From Manihot esculenta (taxonomy: Eukaryota > Streptophyta > Magnoliopsida > Malpighiales > Euphorbiaceae): 64,000 nt of DNA. Below, piece after piece: positions 49,585 to 60,557 of the stretch. Made by a program: the position numbers and the translations under genes. Below the pieces are notes generated by a model. It did not search any database and had not been told where the DNA came from. It worked only from the letters and a program-made list of their open reading frames with translations. Numbering within the stretch: the first letter of the stretch is position 1; every line of letters begins with the position of its first letter. The stretch spans positions 6,210,662-6,274,661 of the forward strand of contig NC_035161.2 in assembly GCF_001659605.2 (NCBI RefSeq). Reading direction: 5' to 3'.

Positions 49585-52500
49585 CATGACCTTGTAAATT
49601 GATTATCATGCAAAAAACTTTCTTCAGTCAATGCGGATGGAAGCTGCTTGTGGGTAACTGTGAATTTTGTTGCTGGTTGCGTTCTCTTTCCACTGATGAG
49701 CAACTTCAGTAACCATTTATGTTCAAGAGCTTATAGTTGTCAATAACATCAAGCGACTTTCTGGTCTGCTATAGAAACGTTACTAAAACGCAGGTGGTCA
49801 TATTTTAGATATCTAGTGATCCATAGACAAGAAAAGGAAAGGAAAGATGTATGAAGTTTGATAATTACAAGCAGATGTAAAGAGTGGTACTCGGTGAAGG
49901 TACACTTTGGAGAACTAAAGTTATTTTTTCTTTTCTATTTATTTTTCTTGGGTGGAAATTTAATTTCTCTGGTCTTTCATATTTAGTATTCTTGTCCTTT
50001 GCATAGTGTCCACTATTTGCTGGACTTTGTATGTTTGGCGACTACAAAATTATGTCATCAAAATGTTGATGTTGGATTGTAATTAGTGTCTCGTATAATT
50101 AAATGAATTTAAGAGTTATTGACAATAATCTGATGAAAATTCTTGCACCAATTGTAAATGGAAATTTGCTTAATTGCAGACCAAGGATTGCATATTGAAT
50201 TCCCCAAATTGTACTCTTGTATACTCCATCCTATAAAGATAGTTTTGTTTTCTTTTTTTTTTTAATCTGTCCCAAATTATAGGAAATTTTTTTTTAGATA
50301 GTAATTTATTGGTTAGCTTCTTAATGTACACCTATTTAATATACATTGAAAAACTAAAATTTATTGGTTCCATGAATAATTTAGTAATTGAATAATATGA
50401 GTAGAGGGTATATTACTAAAGGTAATATAAATTTATTGCTTTTAACTATATTATCTATATTGTCTTTATTCAAGTGAAGTAACAAATAGGTTTGTGGGAC
50501 GGAGGGAGTATTAAAAAAATTATTTGAGCTTCTCTCTCTCTTTCTCCCTCTCTCTCTTAATGACACTGTAAGTGAGAAATGGTTATGCCGTAAATTGAAC
50601 TAATTCATCATATGTATTATCAAACATGCCTAACAGATTAAACAGAATCATTTATATTATTCAGAATTTAGTTGGATTTGGCACGGAATCTTAAGGATTT
50701 CTCTATGACTGGATATCTATCCAAGTAGTTTTGGAAGGATAATCAGTTTTGGATATGTTCTTGTATCTGGAGCAGTGGTATAGACAATTACAAGGACCTA
50801 ATGTCCTGATCAGACATGTAATCAATGTCTTTCTGGGTCTTCATTGTTATGTGTTGTCATTATCCAGTAGTCATTTAGGTTTGTGGGCAGAGATTCATGG
50901 TTATACAAATGTAGCATTTTGAAAGTATTCCCCGACAAGAGACAGATTCAGCTCATTAGAAATCAGATAATAATCTTTGCATAAGATTTCATTATTCCTT
51001 CCCTCCTCCCCCTCCACCTTCAGAAGATCTTTGCATGATCTTTATAGAGAATCCTGAATGCAGCTAAACTCTGCTGTAAGATTGGTGCAAATGCAACCTT
51101 TCTTTTGAGACAAAGGCACAAATTTACCAGTCTTTTTTATTAGTTTTTCTCTACCTAAAGTGGTGATTCGTCTTGTTTAATTCTCAGTTTTCTTATTAAT
51201 AATAAAATTTTGATTCTTCTTGTTTAATTCTCAGTTTTCTTATTAATAATAAAATTTCCTTTCTCATCCTGAGGTGGGTATGTTTCGAAACATTACATCA
51301 CTTGAAGATAAACTTATATCTGTATAACATATTTAATTAAAAACAAATCCACTGTTTCACAAGCCACCTTAGGGTATGATTTTTTTTATCTTAATGCTAT
51401 TTATTCTCTTTTATAAGATCCTCAAGATTAGGCATTTGCTACCAAAGGCTAATCCAATCGAGTTCCAAAGGATTACAATTTAATTAGTCCCATTTCCTTG
51501 TAAATGTTGTTATCTTTGATTGTACAAAAACTTCTTGTTGAATGTGACTGGTATTTCTTCTGCGTTATATTTGGAACTTGATGTTAACTGTGAACTATAA
51601 GGAAGTCCACTTGAATGCTGTGATCCCTAATCCTTGTGCCCTTTAGATGATTCGGTGTTTGCTAACTTTGATATTCAGTTCTCTGCCTCTCCCAGATTGT
51701 GTCTATTGTTGCATAATTTCACATTCGCTTCGATGCTTGGCTTGTCAGGTTTAGTTTGGATATTAGTACTTTGAATTTTCTTATTTCTTGGATTTATGTT
51801 CCCTGAAAATTAATGATATGAAAGGAAACAATTGATTTCACTTTTATCTAATAAACTCTACATAGACAAAAGCAAAAATAATGTTGCCTACTTGGATAAA
51901 AATATAATACTTTTAAGGTTAATTTGATCTTGTTGGATATGTATGGTGTATCTCCTTTTATGGTTTGACAGGATTCTTCCGGCTTCAAATGAGGCAATAA
52001 ATTCCTGGACTCCATCATTAATAGTTCTCAGTTCCTCTTAGTTGCAGGTAAGGCCTCATGTTTCTATATACCTGGTTCTTGATCTTCCATGCCCCTTCTG
52101 TCATTAATAAAGATATTTGCTTCTTGGTATCTTTGATCCTTATTTTTAAGAGTTTGGAGGTTCACTGGAGCACCTCCATGATCTATTTCTTTTGCCTTTG
52201 AGTTAATTTGATGCAGTATTTCTGCTAATGCTTTTACAGGGGAAGTGGCTTATATGGATTCTTTGTTTTACCTGTTTGAACTGCATATCCCATATTCACG
52301 AAACTGCTTTGCATTTGGAAAAATAAAATTATTCAACACAATCATTGTATTTACATCTATTTACACGTTAATAATTAATTTTGATAGGTATATACATTAT
52401 TAACATTCTTACACCTTTTTTATTAAAAAATATTTTCTATTAACTAATTTTTTTATATATTTTAAATACCAGAAATTATGATTTTTTTTTTAAAAAAATA

Positions 52501-53141
52501 TCTTTCATGAACAAATCCAGCCTTAATTTTGTTGACTGTCATACCACCTTCTCCATTTACCAAATTAAATTAGTGGGGTTTAAAATAGGGATCCTACCAT
52601 CTATTCACCTAAACATAAATTTAAAATTTTTAAACTTTAAAAAATCACATTACGTTAGAAAACAAAAAAAAAAACAAAAAACAAAAATCTAAAAGAGGCC
52701 CGAATAATGATTTTGAAATCAAGATTTAGATTCCAAGCTGAGGCTGAGCCCATCTCTGATTTTGAATACCTTCGCACAGGAAGATTATCGGACGGGTTCT
52801 GACGACTATCTAATCATTCCGAATTAAAAGGTTTAGGTAGTTTCTCTAAAAAATTAATTTTAAAGTTTATTGCTATAATAAAATACTCTTATTGTTATAT
52901 TTATTATTTTCATAATAATTACCAATCTATTATATATTTTACTATTTAAATATTATCTTATGACATTTAATATATTATTGAAATCTTATGTTATATTTTT
53001 CGCATATAGTCTTGTTTTTATTAGGGAAAATGTCAAAAAAAAAAAAATTCAAAATTTACCCTTTTTTACTATTATACCTTTATTTTTTTTAACAAAAATA
53101 CTATATATTAATGTTATTTTTTAACATTTTCTCCTTCATTT
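49585..53141. other. Intergenic DNA with 3' UTR of the 360-aa membrane protein gene
   Basis: 3' UTR probably runs to about 49950 (T-rich, then an ATTTATTTTTC patch). From about 50500 to 52300 the composition stays mixed, as in transcribed DNA, but no coding frame is recognisable. It includes a (TC)n tract at about 50530-50560 and a 47 bp direct duplication at about 51165-51258 (tgtttaattctcagttttc). A segment at 51972-52046 bounded by CAG and GTAAGG could be a non-coding exon. After 52320 the DNA is AT-rich up to the element B LTR. Confidence 0.4.
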
Positions 53142-53146
53142 CATGT

Positions 53147-53646
53147 TGATGATCTGAAATCCAGAAAATAGGGTTTTTACAATGGGCTCTGTAAAACTTA
53201 GGAAAGGCTTAAACCTAGAGGCGAGTATTTTTCCTTTTATAGGTTTCCTTTTGTCTGCTAGTGACGTGCCAACAGAACGAGTATCATTAGACCACCTGTC
53301 CCTGCTTCGCTGATACGGACGTACGAGGGAATCAGATCTCTACCCCATGCGCAACGGTCTCTGATTCTCTCTGTGCGCGGGTAGGTGGGTCTGCAAGGCG
53401 GATGGATGAATCCTCCTTCAGGTTCCGGGCTGGACCGGAGAATAGAAACAAAGCGGGGCCTAAATGGGATCTATCCGAGGTGTAATGAAGATGAGGCAGG
53501 CCTGGTGGAGAAAGCCAGATGAAGCCCGGTCGTGAGGCTGAGCGGACTGGGCCCAATTGGCGTGAGTGGCTTGAGGATCTCTAAGTAATGGGCTATTTTC
53601 TTGGGCTTGGCCCTAGACTGGGGTGAGGTGAACTCAGAAGTCATCA
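53147..53646 (-). repeat. Element B full-length 3' LTR
   Basis: 500 bp, TGATGATCTGAAATCCAG...AGTCATCA. It is related to the element A LTRs (shared start, gtacg words and TCATCA end) and, over its right part, to 55144-55271. The flank on the left is CATGT (53142-53146); the matching duplication would lie outside the window. Confidence 0.8.
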
Positions 53647-53670
53647 ATTGCCCCTTTACCTTCTCGGCAG
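53647..53670 (-). other. Polypurine tract, first copy
   Basis: The plus strand attgcccctttaccttctcg is purine-rich on the minus strand and sits directly against the LTR. Confidence 0.6.
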
Positions 53671-55143
53671 TTATTGCCCCAACTGTCGAGGGGGTAAACC
53701 CCTAGAATCATTATGACCGCGTCTGTTTGAATTCGGCTTGCCCTTTCATCTTATTGTCACTTATAGCTTTAAATCTTCTCTGTCTTTTTTTATATTTTTA
53801 GCTTTCCTCTACTCTTTGTGCGCACTGTTATCCTCGCTTTTTTGCTTTTATCTTCCCGATACGCTTTCTTTCCTTTCTGGTGAATAGCCTTTAAGGATTA
53901 TGATGCTGTTAGCCTAGAGTATAAAGTCGCCCTGTTTCATATTAAAAGCTCAGCCTCTGACTATATATTACTAACATTTCCTTCTCATCCTTGGGATCCT
54001 TAACGAAACAGCGAGATTTCTCTTTTCGATCTTCCTTCTTCTTGTTCAACCAATCTCCCGAAAGATGCGGGTTTAGTTTTCTTTGTTGTGCGGAAGGGGT
54101 ATGGTTTGCCCTTCCCTTGCTCCAGCTCGGGCTTCCATGTCGAGCTCTCGAGGTTCCAAATCTTCAAGGCTGTACATCAGTGTCAAGTCAGTCTCAGCTG
54201 CTCTAATTGTTCGAACTCTCAGGTCCTCTCGGACTTTGAGATCAATCGAGGACTTTAGGTCGACAGGAACAAAGCCTGCCCCACCTCCTGATGATGCCTT
54301 TCCACATATGTTTCAAGATATTGAAAGTTTAACTTGTTCCATTGCTCTTCAGAATGTTTCGCTAGTTTTCCTGGGTGTGCACGAGTGTATTGTGCATCAC
54401 ACTTGGGTGTAGATTTGCAACATTCACTTGTTCCATTGCTCTTCAGAACGCCTACCTATGACGGAACAGTGAAGGGTGCTTATGGGAATCGGCCTGTTCA
54501 GTTCCCCTATAATAACGAGACAGAGCTTAGCTGGTCTGCAAAGCTCATCTTCCGAACTATGAGAATTCGTCTGAATCGAAAGCTAGGATAGTGGGATAGG
54601 CGACAGTGATGTAAACGTAGATGATGATGTATCTGGGCATGTAAATCCTTTAAGGATAGCCTTTTATCCCGTAGTGTTGGTATTTGTGACATGCTGTAAT
54701 GTGTTTTTCTTTTAATAAAATTTTTGTTTTGCGTTCATACTTGAGCTGTTCTTTCCTTGTCATAAATGAAGTACTTAGATTGCTTGCTCCGTAACTTTTC
54801 CCGAGAGATCTGCTGTATTGCTTTTTCCCTCTCGCCCCCTTAGTCGTTCAGAACTAGAGTTCATTTAGCCAACTAAGCTTTTGACTTACTTTTTCCGAGC
54901 TGGGCTAGTCGTAACCGTGAGCTCTGTTTTTAACCTGTGAGCCGAGCTCTTGACCTTCTTAGGTAATGAGCAGGTCTGGTCTTTATCATGCTTCCATCTG
55001 CTTGCATCTTTGAGCTTTTTATTTATCTTTTTCCGAGCTGGGCTAGTCGTAACCGTGAGCTCTGTTTTTAACCTGTGAGCCAAGCTCCTGATCTTTTTAG
55101 GTGATGAGCAGGCTTGGTTCTTATCACTGAGTGAGAGGTCCAA
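53671..55143 (+). pseudogene. Deleted internal region with antisense ORF remnants
   Basis: It begins like the region beside the intact antisense ORF (cagttattgcc, then gagggggtaaac). A stretch near 54600-54680 (tgtaaacgtagatgatgatg, then cctttaaggata) matches the last codons and 3' side of the ORF at about 58390-58460. Most of the ORF is gone. From about 54886 to 55143 a unit with ttttccgagctgggctag, ctgtttttaacctgtgagcc and gatgagcagg occurs twice, 138 bp apart. Confidence 0.5.
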
Positions 55144-55271
55144 GTGGAGCCCGGTCTTAATGTTTGAGCAAGTTGGGTTTGTTTTATGCAGATAGCATGT
55201 GGGCCTTCGGGTGACAGGCTATTGCCATGGGCTTGGCCCTAGACCGGGTGAGGAGAATCCAGCGGTCATCA
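55144..55271 (-). repeat. Truncated LTR copy
   Basis: It matches the last ~130 bp of the LTR at 53147-53646 (tggagcccggtc, gggcttggccctagac, gtgagg, GTCATCA) and is followed by the same polypurine tract. The rest of this LTR is missing. Confidence 0.7.
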
Positions 55272-55295
55272 TTGCCCCTTTACTTTCTCGTCAGT
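55272..55295 (-). other. Polypurine tract, second copy
   Basis: The plus strand ttgcccctttactttctcg adjoins the TCATCA end of the truncated LTR. It is purine-rich on the minus strand. Confidence 0.6.
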
Positions 55296-55511
55296 TATTG
55301 TCTAACTGATGAGGGGGTAAACTTCGAGAGTAGTTAATGACTGCGCCGCTCCAAGACAAAATTGTGCAGAGCAACGCTTCGTCTCATTATTGCCTTTCAT
55401 TTCGAATTCTTTATATCTTCTGAAGAAACTTGTTCTCGTCTGCTCTCTGTTTTCTTTCGACTTCTGCTTTTTCGACTTTGTTGCGTTTCAGGTACGCTCC
55501 CTTACTCTTCC

Positions 55512-58485
55512 ATGGAGGGTCCTAAGCTTCCCGATGTTGCTAATCTCGAGTCGCACATTACTCCTTCTTCCCTAACTAAGTATATTTCTCGGAGTTACTT
55601 AGACACTCCGCTCTACCTTATTCGAGCTCCTCTCCGAAATGAAAGGATAGTTCTTCCAAACCTTTCCCCTCCTGGCTTGGTAGATCCCCAAAGGGGTCGT
55701 TGCATAATCTTCTTCCTTAAGCAGAGGGATTTCGGTCTGACTTTCTCTTTTACCCCTTTCTTCATCGAGGTTTTCCGGTACTTTAGGATAACCCCCGGAT
55801 GTTGTCCCCAAACTCCATTTTGTTCATGGCTTGTTTTGAATCCATTTGCTTGAGTTGGGGTTTTACACCCACAGCGTGTCTATTTGTCACTTTCTTCCGC
55901 CTTTTTAGCGCGACTCAGAATTTTTACTATTTCTCCCCCCGTGGTGGATTGTCTCTTTTCACGGGCTATAAGGACTCAATAAAGGGATGGGTAGAGAATT
56001 TCCTTGTGGCGGAGCTGAGAAAAGAGACCGACTTGTCGTGGGGAGTGGGGCTAGACTGGGAGGATGTCCCCCCGGGCATCAACGACCTGCCCCAACTAAG
56101 CCTCACCGAGCAGGTGGGGTATCTTCGACTGACTTCTGTTGACAAGAAGTATGACGTCGAGAGATGTATGTTCGTGTCTAATCTTAGGGATATCCGGGAC
56201 ACAGGTATAATGCCTTGTTTAGCAACTCCGCTTTTTCCTCGTAAGTGATATTAGAAAGTACGCTAACTCTTTCTGATTTTGTGTTTTTTTGGCAGCTTCT
56301 AACGTTAAAATGGATGAGATCAAGCCCCCGAAGAACTTAGTTCGTCCCGGGAGAGTATGCACGTCGCCTTAGATGCCCTTCTGGCTGGGCGCCGCGTGTC
56401 TGAGGTCGCTGCAGAGGTGGCTCAGGTTGCTTCTGCCAAGAAGGTTAGGCGACCTCCTGCCAGAGCTTCCTCTAAAGCTCCTAAGTCGAGCTCCCACGGT
56501 GCCAAGTCCTCTCGGCCGTCTGGCCGTGGCAGGTCGGCTCCTGCTCTAAAACCTGTTCAGGAGTCAGAGTCTGGTCAGGGTTCTACGGAGGATGCGGAGG
56601 GAGCTCCCCTAGTTGTTGTGAAGCAGGCTGGGGACATCAAACAAGCGAGGGCGGATCTTGCTCTTCCTTTTGAGGAGGCACCAAGGGGAAGGTTTGAATC
56701 CCCTGTTATTGAAGAGGAGGCTCCCGGGACAGGACTGGAGATCATTCTTGTTGAGGATAGTGTCCCGGAGGCTCCTACCAGGGATGCCCCTGAAGAGAGC
56801 TCCAGCTCGGAAAAAATCCAAAGCTTCCAAGGGATCAGCTCCAGCTCTCCCTCCTATTGGAAAAGAGAAAGAAGTCCCTGTGATACCACTGCTGTCCGCT
56901 CCTGATAACGACATTCTGAATGCAGAGGATATCACTCATCAGTCCCCAGCGAGCGTGGTTGCTGAGATTGTCAAGGAACGGATGTTCGGTGGCGTCTTGG
57001 AGGCTTCGGATCTGCGCTTGCTTGCTCTCACTGGTCTTTTAGCCAGCTCTACTAGGGAGCAAGCAGCGTTCCGTTCCCGACCTCGCGGGGAGCTCGGAGA
57101 CACGATCAGGGAGATGCTTCTGATGGTAAGCTAAGCTACCTCCTTTGTATTCATTCTGGTTTTCTTTGTTTTAACAGCTTTTTCCTTTGTTTTAGGTGAT
57201 GGGCCTCTTCATGGAGGTGGATGCCCGCGATCACTCCCTCCGGGAATCTGTGGACCGCCGGATAGAGGAGGCGCGTCTGGAGGAGAATTTGTCCGCAACT
57301 AGTGATGCTAGAGGCAACCTTACAGCAGCTCGAGCTCATACCCAGTCCCTCCAAGCGGAGCTGCATTCTGCATTGGAGGCCCTCAAAAGAGCTGACGGGA
57401 GAACGACTGAGGCGCAAGAGCATACCAAGTCCCTGGAGGCAGAGTTGTCTCATACTCGCAGGGTTCTCAAGGAGTCTGATGAGAGGGCGGCTGCAGCAGA
57501 GATTCAAAGTGAAGAAGTTTTGAAGCAGCTGTCCTCCCTGGTGGAGACCCTTCGTGAAAGGGATGAGGCTATAAGCCAGAAGGAGGAGATCCAGTGCTAG
57601 TATGAGGCCCTGAAGGCTGATTTTGAGGGGCTTCAAGTTCACCTGAATAAGGTGAATATTCAAAAGGAGGGGGCCTTGGCTCGGGTGGAGGTCCTTGAGC
57701 AGGAGCTGAGCACGAGTTCTGAGCGTATCAGAGACCTGGCTTCATCGGTCGAGGAGTCTACGCTTCGTAATCAACAGCTTAGCCATGAAGTCAGGGCTTT
57801 AGAACGTAAATGTTCGGCCCTGCTCGAGGTGGCTAGACAGGCTGAGGATAAGATCCAGCTGGAGTGCGAGAAGCGTCTGGAGGAGTATCAGGAGTCGGAT
57901 GAGCTGAAAAGAAAGATTGAGCAGGCCTGTGAAGCTCACCTCCAAGACTATAAGGATTCCTCTGAATTGAAGGCGGTTATAGCTGAGGCCTGTGAGTCGC
58001 ATCTGGACGAGTATAAAGCCTCTGCGGAGATGAAGACTGCTATTTGGCAAAAAGCCTTCCGCATGTTCAGGTTTGGGTACAATAGGGGTTTAAGAGAAGT
58101 CAGACGTGCTCCTGATACTCCTCTGGCAGAACTTCGAGCTAGAGAAATGGATTCTGATGGCGAGGATGTGCTATACGGGGAAGATGATTTCCCCTTGCCT
58201 AGAGGAACCTCTCGCATTGCAGCTGGGTCTTTTAGGGAAGAGTCCGAGCAACAGGGGGACAATATGGAGGACTTCGGAACTGAAGGTGACGACCCCGAGC
58301 CTGAAGAGGGAGACCCCGGCCCAGGGTTGGAGATCGTGCCTGTTATTGGCGTTGGGAGATCTGAGTTGAAGGGTGCCAGATCTCCTTCAGATGTAAATGT
58401 AAATAAAGATACTATAGGCGATGACATTCCGAGAAATGTAAGTCCCTTAAGGACTGTTTGTCCTTCAAACTCAACAGATAAATAA
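55512..58485 (+). pseudogene. Antisense additional ORF of element B (gypsy-type 'Transposase_28'-like, coiled coil), intron-bearing, broken
   Basis: ATG at 55512 (MEGPKLPDVANLES), TAA at 58483-58485. The N-terminal domain has LIRAPLRNERIVLPNLSPPG, LVDPQRGRCIIFFLKQRDFG and FTPFFIEVFRYF, followed by ELRKETDLSWGVGLDWEDVP. The middle is Ala/Ser/Pro-rich. The C-terminal third is a long coiled coil (EVLEQELSTSSERIRDLAS; ECEKRLEEYQESDELKRKI), then FRMFRFGYNRGLREVRRAPD and an acidic tail. Likely introns are 56204-56296 (about; ending tttggcag) and about 57126-57195 (gtaagc...ttttag), at the same points as in element A. Breaks: single-base shifts near 55797, 56348 and about 56790, and a TAG at 57598-57600. 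Function is unknown; related ORFs are found in antisense orientation in Tat-lineage elements. Confidence 0.8.
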
Positions 58486-59579
58486 GTTGTAATATCTTTT
58501 TGTCTTTAATGAAATTTCACTTACATTTACTTTGCCTGTTGCTTCAGCCTCATTAGGCCTGACTACTTATTCTGTTTAAACAGTCTGACTTGTTTAAATT
58601 TGATGATTTTGACAAGAAATGCTTAAGCCGTGCTTAATAAGCTTTGTAAAGAATTAACTACATCGTTTTTCATCTTTTGGCGCTCAGCTAATCAAGACTG
58701 AAAATTTTAACCGGGGATTCAGTTATTCGTAAGCTCTTTCCGAGCTGGGTTAACCATGCTTTATGAGCTTTGTTTTTGAGTCGTTCAATTTATAAGTTTT
58801 TATCCTTGTTACTTTATTAATGTGAGCTCGGGCACATAGCCTCTGTTGAGTAATAGTGAGTCGAATCATGTACCTGTCGTGATGATGCGCAGGACTCGCC
58901 TTTCTGCCTCTAGTTCTGTCTTGACGGGGACTGGAGCTGAAGTTTTATCTGTTTCGTGCCATTAGATTTTCCTCGGATTGCCCTTTTACTTCCTCAATAT
59001 TTATTACATGAATAGTGAGGGAGTGGATCCCTGTATTTTATTTGTACTTGCATGGCCTCCTCTTAGGTGATTTTACTTTGCTTTTTTAGTTGTGAGCTCG
59101 GCTGTCTGGTCCTCTTCGAAGTGACCTTTCGTTGGGTGGTGCCACTTAATCTTCGTGCTCTACTGGGACGGGGAGGTCGGCTTTTGTCGTTTTCCTTCTG
59201 CTTGGGTTGTTCTTTGCTAAATGTTTGTTCATGACCGACTGGCTCGAGCTAGGAACACGATCCTTTGCCCGTATTTATCCTCCTGAATGTTGCATGCTGC
59301 GAGTCTATCCGAGTTGGGAGATCGATTCTTTGCTTTTTGCTTAGGCTTTTATACCTACAATCTGCAACGCTTCTTGTACCCCTGAGTATTGTCCAGACTC
59401 TTTGCTGTTCGGACCTCTTTCTAGGCTAGCTAGTTCAGCGCCAGAGGTCAATTTGCGAGGTGGATGCTGTACCGAGCTCGCTTTTGAAGATTGGCCTGGG
59501 GCTGTGGCGCTCTTGGTTATTGCGCCCCGAGCTCCTTCGGGAGGTCGAAATTTGATTTTTCATCGGTAGCTTAGGATTT
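58486..59579. other. Spacer between antisense ORF and tandem repeat in element B
   Basis: Non-coding, with recurring words ccgagctggg, tgtgagctcgg and taagctttg that echo the spacers at 54886-55143 and 22830-24960. It is probably the 3' untranslated part of the element on its sense strand. Confidence 0.55.
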
Positions 59580-60410
59580 GTCTTCTTTGTTCTCCCGGGA
59601 GTTTTAGGGGATCCCGGTCTTCCTGCTTCGGGAGGTCTTTTAAGGTCCTCACCGGTCGTTTTTATTTTGTTTTCCCGAGAGTTCTTAGGGATCCCGGTCT
59701 TCTTTGTTTTCCCGGAAGTTTTAGGGGATCCCGGTCTTCATGCTCCGGGAGGTCTTTTAAGATCCTCACCGGCCGTTTTTGTTTTGTTTTCCCGGGAGTT
59801 CTTAGGGATCCCAGTCTTCTTTGTTTTCCCGGGAGTTCTAGGGGATCCCGGTCTTCATGCTCTGGGAGGTCTTTTAAGATCCTCACCGGTCGTTTTTGTT
59901 TTGTTTTTTCGGGAGTTCTTAGGGATCCCGGTCTTCTTTGTTTTTCCGGGAGTTCTAGGAGATCCCGGTCTTCATGCTCCGGGAGGTCTTTTAAGATCCT
60001 CACCGGCCGTTTTTGTTTTGTTTTCCCGGGAGTTCTTAGGGATCCCGGTCTTCTTTGTTTTCCCGGGAGTTCTAGGGGATTCCGGTCTTCATGCTCCGGG
60101 AGGTCTTTCAAGGTCCTCACCGGCCGTTTTTGTTTTGTTTTCCCGGGAGTTCTTAGAGATCCCGGTCTTCTTTGTTTTTCTGGGAGTTCTAGGGGATCCC
60201 GGTCTTCATGCTCCGGGAGGTCTTTTAAGATCCTCACCGGCCGTTTTTGTTTTGTTTTCCCGGGAGTTCTTAGGGATCCCGGTCTTCTTTGTTTTCCCGG
60301 GAGTTCTAAGGGATCTCGGTCTTCATGCTCCGGGAGGTCTTTTAAGATCCTCACCGGCCGTTCTTGTTTTGTTTTTCCGGGAGTTCTTAGGGATCCCGGT
60401 CTTCTACCCC
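59580..60410. repeat. 117-bp higher-order tandem repeat, about 7 copies
   Basis: The CACCGG(C/T)CG marker recurs at 59654, 59771, 59888, 60005, 60122, 60239 and 60356, an exact 117 bp spacing. Each unit is built of three related monomers of about 37, 34 and 46 bp that start with (C)CCGGGAG and carry GGGATCCCGGTCTTC or a relative. Copies differ by a few substitutions. As 117 is a multiple of three, long open frames persist on both strands (269 and 248 codons). Neither looks like a protein. Confidence 0.92.
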
Positions 60411-60557
60411 TGAGGTTTCTCTGCCACAGGGTCTTCATATTCTGTTTTTCCTTTTGAAAAGTGACATTCATAATAGAAATAACATTATCATATAAAGAAT
60501 GGCGTTATTTTATTCAGTTGTGTTTTTCAGAGTATAATATTTTTCTTTACAAATATT

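Noticed and set aside
59580..60410. Regular repeat array resembling a CRISPR
   Set aside because: The units are contiguous 117 bp copies with no unique spacers, in a plant retroelement.
59662..60471. Open frames of 269 codons (minus) and 248 codons (plus) over the same DNA
   Set aside because: They exist because the tandem repeat period, 117 bp, is a multiple of three. Both strands stay open at once and composition follows the repeat, so neither is treated as a protein.
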